Origin: Pleionea sp. CnH1-48
GTDB lineage: Bacteria; Pseudomonadota; Gammaproteobacteria; Enterobacterales; Kangiellaceae
NCBI RefSeq assembly: GCF_024124665.1
Contig: NZ_JAMXSB010000012.1
Span: forward strand, 124,001 to 188,000
Direction: 5' to 3'
Length of the DNA stretch: 64,000 nucleotides
The number at the start of each line of letters is the position of its first letter. The first letter of the stretch is position 1. Below are positions 8,572-17,134 of the stretch, piece after piece. A model generated the notes under the pieces. It was not told the origin of the DNA, did not search any database, and saw only the letters and a program-made list of their open reading frames with translations. The position numbers and the translations under genes are program-made.

Positions 8572-9948
8572 ATGGCGCAAATTTCGCAGAGATTTAATTT
8601 TGCCCCTAAAAAGGACATTTTTTTGTATAAGATAAAATCGGCCCTGATGGTTCTATTGCCTGTGTTCACAGCCACCTTCGGCTTGCTTTATTACACACAG
8701 CCACATCCACTGACTTACGCAGCTCTTGTTGTGTTGATGACAGCGAGTATTGGCTTTTTCACTAATTGGCTAGCGATTAAAATGCTCTTTCATCCACGAG
8801 AAAAGACGGCATTTGGCAATCAGGGATTACTGCCCAAATATCAAAAGCCCTTAGCTCAAAAAGCGGGCCAGCAAATTCAGCAGACTTTTTTTAATAGCGA
8901 CTACCTCCTAGGGTATATTCAGAAGCAGCAGTTCATTCCACTCCTTATCGATTATTTGGCCGATAGCGGCAAAAAACGCCTACAAGATCCAGAACAGATC
9001 CGCCAACTGTTCGCGACCATCAATGGCTACATCGCACAGCCTGAGTTCCAAAGACGAATGGACCTTGTTCTACGTCCGCAATTACTCAAACTGTTGCAAC
9101 ACTTCAGTCACCATCAAAACCTGCCAGGCAACACGATTCACGAATGGCTGAACGACTTCTTACCCGATTCTCCTCATCATCCCACGATTGATAAAGTCAT
9201 TAACCGCGTAGCAGAAGAAGTACCAGAAATTGCCCAGGCTATTGATCGCTCGCTAACAGAGCACATCGAAAACCAGCAAGGTATTAAACGCAGCTTTGTA
9301 AAATTTCTGCACTGGAGTTCAGATATTGATCAACAAGACTTCAAAGAGCTGCTGTTTCGACTATTAGCCAGCAACGAATTTCGCCTGTCCATTGCCACTG
9401 CGCTATCACAATTGATATCCGATATGACCCAATATATGGAATCCACTCAAGGCAGCCAATGGCTATCAGAAAAGCTCGAAATACTGCTGAAATCCGTCAT
9501 GCAGCAATCACTGCCTCTGCTACTAAACCAACTGGAGCAACATTTATTAGAACATGCAGATCCGGCATCAACTACTGATAGTCCATCACCAATAATTTCA
9601 AGTATTGATCAAGTGTCTTCGTCACTAAAAGCTCATTGCCAAAGCGAAGCATTCTTCCGTTCTTTGGCCCCCTGGCTGGAACAATGCCTCCATGCGTTCA
9701 ACGTACCTCATTTAATAGAATCACAACTTTCTCAGCTCTCTGCCGAGCGCTTTGAATCACAATTAATGAGCATTATGGGCAGGCACTTTGCGGCCATCGA
9801 GATCTATGGTGCAATCATTGGCGGCCTATCGGGTTTAGCGCTCGTGAATCTACCCCTTTTTGGTATGGTACTGGTCCTAATATTTAGCGTGCTAGCACTT
9901 GACACAATCGCGACTAACTATAAGAATCAAACTACGAAAGATCCTTAA
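8572..9948 (+). CDS. DUF445 family membrane-anchored protein
   Basis: A 458-residue protein. N-terminal transmembrane segments surround the DUF445 signature IGFFTNWLAIKMLFHPRE (about residues 62-80). A long helical region and a C-terminal membrane hairpin (IYGAIIGGLSGLALVNLPLFGMVLVLIFSVLAL) follow. DUF445 proteins are widespread inner-membrane proteins of unknown function. The listed ATG has no clear ribosome-binding site. A TTG at 8623, preceded by AAGGA at 7 bases, is a serious alternative and would drop 17 residues. The acidic repeat gene starts 13 bases downstream, so the two probably form an operon. Confidence 0.85.
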   Translation: MAQISQRFNFAPKKDIFLYKIKSALMVLLPVFTATFGLLYYTQPHPLTYAALVVLMTASIGFFTNWLAIKMLFHPREKTAFGNQGLLPKYQKPLAQKAGQQIQQTFFNSDYLLGYIQKQQFIPLLIDYLADSGKKRLQDPEQIRQLFATINGYIAQPEFQRRMDLVLRPQLLKLLQHFSHHQNLPGNTIHEWLNDFLPDSPHHPTIDKVINRVAEEVPEIAQAIDRSLTEHIENQQGIKRSFVKFLHWSSDIDQQDFKELLFRLLASNEFRLSIATALSQLISDMTQYMESTQGSQWLSEKLEILLKSVMQQSLPLLLNQLEQHLLEHADPASTTDSPSPIISSIDQVSSSLKAHCQSEAFFRSLAPWLEQCLHAFNVPHLIESQLSQLSAERFESQLMSIMGRHFAAIEIYGAIIGGLSGLALVNLPLFGMVLVLIFSVLALDTIATNYKNQTTKDP

Positions 9949-9961
9949 CTTACGGTACTTT

Positions 9962-12900
9962 ATGTCAGAGCATCCGCTAGACAATGAGCATGACAACAGC
10001 GCATCAAATGACGCAAAGTCGGTAGACTCTAGCGAACAGGACTCTGACACCTCAAAGCCTCATCATAAAGATAAAAATAAAGCTGCAGACTCCCAAGAAT
10101 CCTCACATAGTGAAGAAAAGGGAGCCATATCACCATCCGATGAAGAGCCGCCTTCTGTATCTAGTGAAGCCGATGAAGAAGCAAGCGACGAGTCATCCTC
10201 TGCTGCAATGCAATCAGACGAAATCAGCGATGATAAAAAGAAAGCAAAATCTTCAATAACATCCGACGGCAATGAGCTCGAAGATGAAGATTCAGAAGAC
10301 GAAAGCTCAGAAGATAACCAAGTCGCGGAAAAAAGCACCGAGTCAGAATCAGCATCAACAGAAGAGAGCGAACCAGAATCTGGGGCCGAAGAAGCCGCAA
10401 CGCTATCAGAAGCAGATACCACGCAGGAATCAGAAACCGCAGAACATGCCAATGATGAAGCTGAGCTCGATACTGAGAGCGAATCAAATATTGAATCTGA
10501 TGACATTGCAGAAGACACTGAGTCAGCATCAACAGATGAGAACGAATCAGGATCTGAGCTCGAGGAAGCCACAGCGCTAGCAGAACCAGATACCACTCAA
10601 GAATCAGCGACTACAGAACACGCCGATGAAGCTGAACTCGATACTGAAGTGAGCGAGTCAGACGTTGAGTCTGATGGCCTTGAAGAAAGCACAGAATCGG
10701 CATCAACTGAAGAAAGTGAGCCTGAAGTTGAGGAAGCCGCAGCGCTAGCAGAAGCAGATACCACGCAGGAATCAGAAACCGCAGAACATACCAATGATGA
10801 AGCTGAGCTCGATACTGAAATGAGCGAGTCAGACGTTGAGTCTGATGACCCTGTAGAAAGCACAGAGTCGGCATCAACTGAAGAAAGTGAGCCTGAACCT
10901 GAGATCGAAGAAGCCGCAGCATTAGCGGAACCAGATACCGCTCAAGAATCAGCAACTACAGAACACCCTGATGATGAAGTCGAGCCTGATGACGCAGCTG
11001 AGCACACAGAATTAGCTTCAGCAGATGAGAGCGAGCCAAAATCTGATACTGAAGAAGCCTTCTCAGAGGAAGAAACGGCAGAATTCTCTGAATCAGAGCC
11101 AGCTTCAAAGTCTGACGACCAACAAACTGCCGAAAATATCTCTCAGGAAACGCAAGACAGCGAACCTGAATCAGAACCTCAAAACACCGACGTGATCGAT
11201 GAGACAGCGGAGTCAACATCGTCAGAAGAGACTGAGACAGTAGAAGCTGCGGCCTTGACTGAACCAGAGTCAATCTCAGAGTCTGACGATCAACAAACTA
11301 TCGAAGATACCTCTCAAGAAACACAAGACAGCGAACCAGCTCTAGAACCGCAAAGTGCTGACGAAACCAACGAGACATCTGAGTCATTATCGTCGGAAGA
11401 CACTAAAACAGAGGCAGTTGAAGATGCAGCCTCGGCGGAGCCAGAGCCCGTTTCAGAATCTGATGATCAACAAACTGTCGAAGAGGTCTCTCAGGAAACA
11501 CAAGCTAGAGAATCTGACTCAGAACCTGAAAGCGCTGACGTGACCGATGAGGCGGCGGAATCAACATCGCCAGAAGACACCGAGACTGAGACAGTAGAAG
11601 CTGCGGCCTTGACTGAACCAGAGCCCGTTTCGAAATCTGATGATCAACAAACTATCGAAGAAGTTTCTCAGGAAACGCAAGCTAGCGAACCTGCTCCAGA
11701 ACCACAAGATACTGACGAAACTAACGAAGCTGCTGAGCCAATATTGTCGGAAGACACTGAATCAGAGGCGGTAGAAGATACTGCCTCGGCGGAGCTAGAG
11801 CCCTTTTCGGAGTCTGATGATCAACAAACTGTCGAAGAGGTCTCTCAGGAAACGCAAGCTAGCGAACCTGATCCAGAACCGCAAAATGCTAACGAAGCCA
11901 ACGAGCTAGCTGAATCAGGCTCGCAAAGCGCCGATGAGGCAGCGGAATCGACATCGTCAGAAGACACCGAGACAGAAACTGTAGAAGCGGCTGCCTTGGC
12001 TGAACCAGAGTCAATATCAGAGTCTGACGATCAACAAACTGCCGAAGAAGTCTCGCGGAAAACACAAGACAGCGAACCTAAACCAGAGCCGCAAGAGATT
12101 GACGAAACCAATGAAGCCGCTGAGTCGATATCAGCAGAAGACACTGAGGCAGAAACAGTAGAAGCTGCGGCCTTGGCGGAGCCAGATCCTGTCTCAGAGC
12201 CTGATAAGCAACAAGCCACCGAAGCAACTTCTCAAGAAACGCAAGACAGCGAGCCTGCCTCGGAAACGCAAAAAGCAGATGATGCCAAAGAAGCAACTGA
12301 ATCAATATCAAAAGAAGACGCCGAGACCAAGACAGTAGAAACTGCGATTTCGGCAGAACCAGAGCCAGTTTCAGAATCTGACGCGACCAACGAGCCAACG
12401 GAGCCAGAACCAGCTGAAAACATTGAATCAGCAGAAGCGACAACACCAAAAGAATCAGAAGAAGCTATAGCACCTAAGAGTGAACAGGCTCCGAATGAAG
12501 GAGAGCCCAAAACCAAACCTGCGGTGTTCAAACCCAAAGAAGAAGCCGAAGAGTCAGACAAGGCCAATCCTTTCGTTGATGACCTATTGTCAGATACGGA
12601 AGATTCTCAAGAAGCCTCAGAGATAAAACCTCGCACAAAAGTCGAGCCGAAAGAAAAGAGCAAGAAAACAGTTTCCACCAGTGAGAAAAAAGCGTCCAAG
12701 CCTAAAGAACCAGAACAGTCCGACAATGACACTGGCGAAACTGAAGCTCCAATCAAAAAACGTTTTTTGCAGGGCCTAAAACAAGGCAAAAAACACCTAA
12801 GTTATTTGTCTTCGCAGCTTAAAGAAGATCCCAAGCAGGGATTCTCCTGGTGGTTAAAAACCTATAAGCAGCAAGATGATTTACGTTTGGCCATTGCCGA

Positions 12901-13633
12901 GCTGCGAGAAAAAACACGAGCCGATGACTTTACATTGGATCAAGTCACACACATTCTTTCTGACTTTAAGTTAAAAGATGATGATGTCGGTCAACTAGAA
13001 TGGTTCTCGAGTACTCACTACAAAGTCATCAATACCATCAAGGCAATGAAAGCCAAGAAAGCTATTGATAAAAAACTCCTGAATCCTCTTGTTAATGAAC
13101 TCAGATTTATTACCAATGCCGAAGAATTTTGCAATAACTTCGGTTTGGATATTCTGCGCAAAAAGGTCTTCAAAATGTACAAAGAGCTAACAGAGTTGCT
13201 CAATGAACTTAAACAAATTGAGCGCGACAAATTAACGCTTAAACAGCAAGATGCAAAGTTGGAAGCGAAGCGTTTGGACAAAGAAAAAGCAGAAGCAGAA
13301 CTTAAAACACAGAAGCTCGAAGTTATAAAAACTAAAGAAGCTCGCTTAAAAGTGATGGAAGAAAAGAAACGCGCTATCGCCTATAAGGAAGCCGAAAAAG
13401 TCGAAATGGAAAATCGAGAAAGAGAGGCAGAGCTGAATGCTCAAGAGGCTGAGAAGCAACGTCAACTACAACTGCAAGCTTCTTTTGTAGATCTTCAAGT
13501 TCAAGAAAAGCTGTCTAAACTTTCAATTCCAGAACTTGCCATATTGTTAGGCTCAAGAGTCGGTGAGATCAATATGTCGGATGTCGATCACAACGCTCTG
13601 AGTAATCTAAAGGCGAAGCTGGATTTGCTCTAG
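9962..13633 (+). CDS. Very acidic tandem-repeat protein with C-terminal helical/coiled-coil domain
   Basis: 1223 residues from ATG 9962 (MSEHPLDNEH); the open frame reaches back to 9899 inside the DUF445 gene, but 9962 marks the start of acidic composition. Residues about 1-850 are almost only Glu, Asp, Ser, Thr, Ala and Pro and contain two families of about 58-59-residue repeats (see the repeat entries). A basic stretch (KKRFLQGLKQGKKHLSYL) then leads into a predicted globular helical part and a long charged coiled coil (about 13200-13470), ending in LGSRVGEINMSDVDHNAL. No signal peptide or membrane segment is seen, so a cytoplasmic protein is likely. I recognise no family. It is probably co-transcribed with the DUF445 gene; a flexible spacer or sequestering role is possible but not shown. 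Confidence 0.8.
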   Translation: MSEHPLDNEHDNSASNDAKSVDSSEQDSDTSKPHHKDKNKAADSQESSHSEEKGAISPSDEEPPSVSSEADEEASDESSSAAMQSDEISDDKKKAKSSITSDGNELEDEDSEDESSEDNQVAEKSTESESASTEESEPESGAEEAATLSEADTTQESETAEHANDEAELDTESESNIESDDIAEDTESASTDENESGSELEEATALAEPDTTQESATTEHADEAELDTEVSESDVESDGLEESTESASTEESEPEVEEAAALAEADTTQESETAEHTNDEAELDTEMSESDVESDDPVESTESASTEESEPEPEIEEAAALAEPDTAQESATTEHPDDEVEPDDAAEHTELASADESEPKSDTEEAFSEEETAEFSESEPASKSDDQQTAENISQETQDSEPESEPQNTDVIDETAESTSSEETETVEAAALTEPESISESDDQQTIEDTSQETQDSEPALEPQSADETNETSESLSSEDTKTEAVEDAASAEPEPVSESDDQQTVEEVSQETQARESDSEPESADVTDEAAESTSPEDTETETVEAAALTEPEPVSKSDDQQTIEEVSQETQASEPAPEPQDTDETNEAAEPILSEDTESEAVEDTASAELEPFSESDDQQTVEEVSQETQASEPDPEPQNANEANELAESGSQSADEAAESTSSEDTETETVEAAALAEPESISESDDQQTAEEVSRKTQDSEPKPEPQEIDETNEAAESISAEDTEAETVEAAALAEPDPVSEPDKQQATEATSQETQDSEPASETQKADDAKEATESISKEDAETKTVETAISAEPEPVSESDATNEPTEPEPAENIESAEATTPKESEEAIAPKSEQAPNEGEPKTKPAVFKPKEEAEESDKANPFVDDLLSDTEDSQEASEIKPRTKVEPKEKSKKTVSTSEKKASKPKEPEQSDNDTGETEAPIKKRFLQGLKQGKKHLSYLSSQLKEDPKQGFSWWLKTYKQQDDLRLAIAELREKTRADDFTLDQVTHILSDFKLKDDDVGQLEWFSSTHYKVINTIKAMKAKKAIDKKLLNPLVNELRFITNAEEFCNNFGLDILRKKVFKMYKELTELLNELKQIERDKLTLKQQDAKLEAKRLDKEKAEAELKTQKLEVIKTKEARLKVMEEKKRAIAYKEAEKVEMENREREAELNAQEAEKQRQLQLQASFVDLQVQEKLSKLSIPELAILLGSRVGEINMSDVDHNALSNLKAKLDLL
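10346..11020 (+). repeat. Repeat family A, four units of about 58 codons
   Basis: Four degenerate in-frame units in the acidic gene, each beginning ESAST(E/D)E(S/N)E and running through ADTTQES.TAEH..DEAELDTE to SD....ES/DT. The first three span 58, 58 and 57 residues; the fourth decays at its end. The first begins at 10346. Confidence 0.8.
11111..12376 (+). repeat. Repeat family B, seven units of about 59 codons
   Basis: Units beginning with SDDQQT or a close variant start at 11111, 11282, 11459, 11636, 11813, 12023 and 12200, with an eighth partial start at 12377. Most are exactly 177 bp; the first is 171 bp and the fifth 210 bp, the latter through a local insertion. Each carries SQETQ, a SEP.PEPQ segment, a T.EAAES segment and (E)AAALAEPEP. 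The regular 59-residue period and high DNA identity suggest expansion by recombination. Confidence 0.85.
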
Positions 13634-13648
13634 TTAACTAACTGATCT

Positions 13649-14059
13649 TTAAATTTCTTTTAATAGCGTCTGTAGCGTTCGACTGGCTTCATATTCAGTT
13701 CCTATAGCACAAGAACCGACACTGGTAATACGATAGTAAACTTCAGAGTCTACCGTAAAACTGCTACAAGTAAGTTGAGCTCGGCATCCAGTAAGCCCCG
13801 CCGTAGTAAAATTGATTGTACGATTAGAGCAACTCCCTGCACCACTGATAGGAAAAATCTCCGACGCTGCTGACTGTGCTCCACTCTCTGCAGCAAAGAA
13901 AGCTCGAATGGATAGCACTTCTTGCGCGACAGACACATTACTTGATTGGTTTAATCGAACCATAGCAACGGCTAAAACTCCCAACAATACCAGTATAAAC
14001 AGCACCGTTAACATACTGAAGCCTTGTTGTTGAATGAGTCGCGACGATTTAGGGTACAT
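13649..14059 (-). CDS. mshP: MshP, minor pilin-like protein of the MSHA pilus
   Basis: About 136 residues from ATG 14059, chosen because GAGGTG lies 10 bases upstream; an in-frame ATG at 14077 is the alternative. The N-terminus reads LIQQQGFSMLTVLFILVLLGVLAVAM, a prepilin-like leader with Gly before Phe and a hydrophobic helix, followed by AFFAAESGAQ, typical of PilX/MshP proteins. Several cysteines in the C-terminal half may form disulphides. It overlaps mshO by 11 bases and is the last msh gene here; the usual mshQ is absent. The convergent acidic repeat gene ends 15 bases away. Confidence 0.85.
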   Translation of the reverse strand: MYPKSSRLIQQQGFSMLTVLFILVLLGVLAVAMVRLNQSSNVSVAQEVLSIRAFFAAESGAQSAASEIFPISGAGSCSNRTINFTTAGLTGCRAQLTCSSFTVDSEVYYRITSVGSCAIGTEYEASRTLQTLLKEI

Positions 14060-14858
14060 TGCGCACGTGCACCTCATGTTTTAATGATATGGATTCATCT
14101 CGTCCCGACAGATGTAGATTGATTTCTAGCAAACCAGCTCGATTCAGTGTGCCCGGAGAATAAACAAAAGGAATGACAGCTGAACCACCATCGTTTAATA
14201 ACACATCGGTAGTTAAACGAGCTCCTCCAGTTAAAGACGTCGGCTGAGTTATTTGGAATCCATAGTTAGTATAACGAATCAGATCATTTCCGACGACACA
14301 ATAGCTCACTGGCTGACGAACAAAAAACAAACGTTGCTGTGCAGACTCACGAACAAACTGGCTCGATGCAGCAAAGTTTACCTGCATCACATTGGCAGTC
14401 ACGGGAGAAGTATTTCCAATAGAAGCAACAAGAGCACTGAAGCCCGCCGCCGTATTATACACTTCGCTCTGATTCAACGGCATAACCATGGCGTAAAGAT
14501 CCGTTGCAGTGCTCGGCCTTACATCATCGATTGCTCTCATTGATGTCGCCGCACTCGATATAGGCAGATCAATGTAATAAGTTGCTCCAACCGTCGGCAC
14601 AAACTCCAAGCAGGTTGAACCCGAGCCAGTATTCACTCTCAAACTATTGGGCATAGCCTCACGAACATCTCGTCCCATTCTTTCTAATGCGAGACGCGCG
14701 CTGGTTGTCATATCATTGCGTACTTCAGTAGAAATATAAGCTTCCATACTGGACACATAAAAACGCGTAATGGACACAGACACAATGCCAACAATGATGA
14801 TCACTATGATCATTTCTATCAAAGTAAAACCATTAAATAAAGTCTGCCTGCTCATCAA
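14049..14858 (-). CDS. mshO: MshO, minor pilin of the MSHA pilus
   Basis: A 269-residue prepilin with leader MMSRQTLFNG then FTLIEMIIVIIIVGIVSVSI: Gly at -1, Phe at +1 and Glu at +5, the classical prepilin peptidase site and assembly residue. The size and the position between mshD and mshP fit MshO. Minor pilins are thought to prime pilus assembly at the inner membrane. The start ATG overlaps the mshD stop in an ATGA arrangement, implying translational coupling. Confidence 0.88.
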   Translation of the reverse strand: MMSRQTLFNGFTLIEMIIVIIIVGIVSVSITRFYVSSMEAYISTEVRNDMTTSARLALERMGRDVREAMPNSLRVNTGSGSTCLEFVPTVGATYYIDLPISSAATSMRAIDDVRPSTATDLYAMVMPLNQSEVYNTAAGFSALVASIGNTSPVTANVMQVNFAASSQFVRESAQQRLFFVRQPVSYCVVGNDLIRYTNYGFQITQPTSLTGGARLTTDVLLNDGGSAVIPFVYSPGTLNRAGLLEINLHLSGRDESISLKHEVHVRNVP

Positions 14859-15391
14859 AAATTACCTCGATAAGCCGTCACCCGAATGGTGTTTCCGATA
14901 GGAGAAATTACGGTTACCTGAATACGTTTAGCGTCGCCATTGGCTACACCAATTTCTGCGCCAGCATAATTTACCGTAACCAATACTCGATAGTTTAAGT
15001 ACTCAGTTCTTACGTTGCCAAACACATCAAGAGGAATATCGGGCAAGCCATCAAAATCATTGTAATCATCAACATCATCATAGGTCGCTCGAGTCTCACC
15101 GGCGTCCGGAGCCATCGAGCCGCTACAAGCAGGAGCTCCTGTTGATCCACAACGTAATGTTGAACCAAGTGTATTGTTTTCATCGAAGCGCTTACCGAGT
15201 ATTTCTTCAAGGTATGATTGCGCCAGTTCTGCTGATCGCATTTCTAACAAAGGATCAACGCTGGCCCGATTGGCAGGAAAAAACACGGTAATCAAAAATG
15301 AAAAGGCAACAGCAAACGCAGCAATGGCAACCACTACTTCGACCAGGGTAAATCCCAAAGAACGTCGACTAGACATCACACAACCAGGCAT
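14855..15391 (-). CDS. mshD: MshD, minor pilin of the MSHA pilus
   Basis: A 178-residue prepilin: short basic leader ending SRRSLG, then FTLVEVVVAIAAFAVAFSFLI with Glu at +5. The motif PLLEMRSAELAQSYLEEILGKRFDE is characteristic of MshD. ATG 15391 has a weak GAGAG 8 bases upstream; ATG 15376 (MSSRRSLGF) is equally possible and would still overlap mshC. Four cysteines lie in the central part. It sits in the conserved A-C-D-O-P order. Confidence 0.88.
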   Translation of the reverse strand: MPGCVMSSRRSLGFTLVEVVVAIAAFAVAFSFLITVFFPANRASVDPLLEMRSAELAQSYLEEILGKRFDENNTLGSTLRCGSTGAPACSGSMAPDAGETRATYDDVDDYNDFDGLPDIPLDVFGNVRTEYLNYRVLVTVNYAGAEIGVANGDAKRIQVTVISPIGNTIRVTAYRGNF

Positions 15392-15836
15392 AACCAGTAC
15401 TCTCGATACAGACCTGTTGGCCCGCAGAAGGTGTCACAGCAATGGTGGTAGCAGCAGACACTTCACCACTGCTATTAAAGGTCAAGGTTGCCGTCGGCGA
15501 AAAGGTGACCCCTTGATCAGCAAAAGAGTGAGGGTAGCTATCACCTTGCGGAGAAAGGATAGGGGAAAGGTTTTGTTCAATACTGACTGATTGACTGCCA
15601 ATAATCACACGAACGGATTTTGCTGTATTGTTCATAGCCAGCTGCTGTGCATAACGGAGATGGCTAACTAGCTCGGAGGCGGCAGCTCGCCCTGAAAATT
15701 CAGATGAGCTTGAAAAGCGGGGAGCAACAACAATGGATAGGATGCCAATGATAACAATCACTATCAGCAGTTCCATCAACGTAAAGGCCGCCATAGAAGG
15801 CGGCCTTTGATATCTTCTGGCAATAATCATTGCCAA
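15369..15836 (-). CDS. mshC: MshC, minor pilin of the MSHA pilus
   Basis: Up to 155 residues. The pilin helix AFTLMELLIVIVIIGILSIVVAPRF has Phe at +1 and Glu at +5, but Ala rather than Gly precedes Phe. The start is uncertain. ATG 15836 gives a 17-residue basic leader but has no ribosome-binding site. ATG 15794 has AAAGG 9 bases upstream but would leave only MAA before the cleavage point. The second start and its AAAGG lie inside a perfect hairpin, so translation may be controlled by RNA structure. The position after mshA and the general GspH-like layout fit MshC. Confidence 0.83.
   Translation of the reverse strand: MAMIIARRYQRPPSMAAFTLMELLIVIVIIGILSIVVAPRFSSSSEFSGRAAASELVSHLRYAQQLAMNNTAKSVRVIIGSQSVSIEQNLSPILSPQGDSYPHSFADQGVTFSPTATLTFNSSGEVSAATTIAVTPSAGQQVCIESTGYAWLCDV
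15783..15808 (-). promoter_or_regulatory. Perfect hairpin at the mshA/mshC junction
   Basis: Stem of 10 bp (AAAGGCCGCC / GGCGGCCTTT) with a 6-base loop, 33 bases after the mshA stop. Only three U residues follow in the minus-strand RNA, so it is a weak terminator at best. It contains AAAGG and an ATG in frame with mshC. Likely roles, by inference: partial terminator, 3'-end protector of mshA mRNA, or control of mshC translation. Confidence 0.75.
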
Positions 15837-15840
15837 GCAA

Positions 15841-16293
15841 TTAGCATGCAGTTGCAGTCACAGTCACAGTTGGAGTATTACCAGCGGCAGCAGGCTCAGT
15901 GTATGCAACACGACAGTTTGCATCTGGGCCAGCCACACCATCCAGATTATATCCAACAATGCCTGAGGCAGCGGTTGAAACTAAGTCATTACTCGAGATA
16001 TCCAACTGGCCAACAATGGCTTCAGTTTCTGGGTATCCGAACTCAACATTGACAGATGAGCCATCAACTGTGACCGTTTGACCAGCAGCACCTTCAACAC
16101 CCTGGATTAGGGCTTTGGCATAAATAAGACTGGCCGCACTACGCATAGAAGCTTCAACACCACGTAATACTGACTCACGTGCATCAGATTGCACATCGAT
16201 AAACTTAGGTGCAGCTACAGCAGCCAAAATACCAATAATGGTAATAACTACGATTAACTCAATCAGGGTAAAACCTGCAGATTTTGCTTTCAT
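15841..16293 (-). CDS. mshA: MshA, major pilin of the MSHA type IV pilus
   Basis: 150 residues from ATG 16293, which has a perfect GGAGGAG ribosome-binding site; the open frame extends further upstream without support. Leader MKAKSAG, then FTLIELIVVITIIGILAAVAAPKF with the Gly/Phe cleavage site and Glu at +5, and the typical IDVQSDARESVLRGVEASMRSAASLIYAKA helix. Two cysteines near the C-terminus (NCRVAY, TATAC) make the D-region disulphide loop. The strong ribosome-binding site and a private promoter fit the high level needed for a structural subunit. The pilus mediates surface attachment in relatives. Confidence 0.93.
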   Translation of the reverse strand: MKAKSAGFTLIELIVVITIIGILAAVAAPKFIDVQSDARESVLRGVEASMRSAASLIYAKALIQGVEGAAGQTVTVDGSSVNVEFGYPETEAIVGQLDISSNDLVSTAASGIVGYNLDGVAGPDANCRVAYTEPAAAGNTPTVTVTATAC

Positions 16294-16376
16294 GACTCCT
16301 CCGGTACTTTTTAAATTACAAACAACAAAATACTCTTTCACACACAGGAGTCCACTCCCCCTAAATAACTTTCCTC

Positions 16377-16405
16377 ACTATAGAAGCTAGCAAAAAAACG
16401 AACAA
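16377..16405 (-). promoter_or_regulatory. Probable sigma-70 promoter of mshA
   Basis: On the minus strand TTGTTC (16405-16400) and TATAGT (16382-16377) are separated by 17 bases. The resulting leader of about 75 bases contains a small GGAGT/ACTCC hairpin and the GGAGGAG site. Independent transcription of mshA is inferred. Confidence 0.55.
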
Positions 16406-16595
16406 AAACCAAACATAATTACGAAATAATCTGATATTTCATAGTCTTAGTAAGTTTTATTCATGTTTATTATCAACAATTTATGAAGCTCTTACCAACT
16501 GAACACTTCAACAAACTGGCGATAATCTATCTTCTAAAGGGCTTTCTGGTTAGTGAACATTCACTGTACATTCGTGAATAACTTCGATTTAACCC

Positions 16596-16617
16596 ATTGT
16601 GCTTATTCAAGCACAAT
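16596..16617 (-). terminator. Hairpin after mshF
   Basis: Perfect 9-bp stem ATTGTGCTT / AAGCACAAT with a 4-base loop, 8 bases past the mshF stop on the minus strand. No T-run follows, so it may protect the mRNA end or pause transcription rather than terminate it fully. Confidence 0.45.
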
Positions 16618-16624
16618 AGAGAAA

Positions 16625-17131
16625 CTAATAGTCTACTTTCAGATAAACGTTACCTTTTCTCGGGTTATAGACAATTTGGTGGCTTTCGACCACCAAAGAC
16701 TGATAAATGCATAGGCCGTCTTTTGTTAAAGCGCGAAAACTCGCATCAGACTCTGGCATGATTGTCGGGCGAAAAGGCCCCTGTAAATACTGCCACAACT
16801 GCCTGCAATCTCGCTTAGTCACCGCCCGATGGATACTTTCTTGTGTATGCTCAAAACCAACAGGATACCCCTGATCATTAAAGTCGAGCCCCTGGCCATC
16901 CAATGAAAAAACATCTAACTGTTTTTGTCGGCTTCCCGTAGAGTGATACTTCAGATGCGCAAAGATCACACCCTCCTGAAGTGCTCGAGTACTCATCGCG
17001 ACCATATCTTTGTAGATCGCTTTAGGCTCGTCTTCATCACCTTTAAAGACACTGAACACAATACCAGCGCTAAACCCAACCAATATGAGTGACCAACTAT
17101 AAATAGCGGGGATCTGTGCTCTCATAGCCAT
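16625..17131 (-). CDS. mshF: MshF, MSHA pilus biogenesis protein
   Basis: A 168-residue protein with one N-terminal membrane segment (IYSWSLILVGFSAGIVFSVF) and a periplasmic part. The sequence is not strongly conserved; the MshF call rests on its place directly after mshG and before the pilin genes and on its length and topology. Its role in the pilus is not known. It starts 3 bases after mshG ends. Confidence 0.7.
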   Translation of the reverse strand: MAMRAQIPAIYSWSLILVGFSAGIVFSVFKGDEDEPKAIYKDMVAMSTRALQEGVIFAHLKYHSTGSRQKQLDVFSLDGQGLDFNDQGYPVGFEHTQESIHRAVTKRDCRQLWQYLQGPFRPTIMPESDASFRALTKDGLCIYQSLVVESHQIVYNPRKGNVYLKVDY

Positions 17132-17134
17132 GCA

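Larger units (their letters stand above)
16294..16624. other. Gene-free gap between mshF and mshA
   Basis: 331 bases holding the mshA promoter and leader and the hairpin after mshF (both listed). The mshB pilin gene that often lies here in other species is absent, and I see no decayed copy. The rest is AT-rich with no further feature. Confidence 0.7.

Noticed and set aside
10346-12376. Regularly spaced repeats that could look like a CRISPR array
   Set aside because: The units are 171-210 bp, in frame, translated and degenerate. There are no short identical direct repeats with unique spacers and no cas genes.
10063-12567. Several long open frames on the minus strand and in other plus frames across the acidic gene
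   Set aside because: They are shadows created by the repetitive GAA/GCA/TCA codon pattern. Their products are serine/alanine- or leucine-rich low-complexity strings with no ribosome-binding sites.
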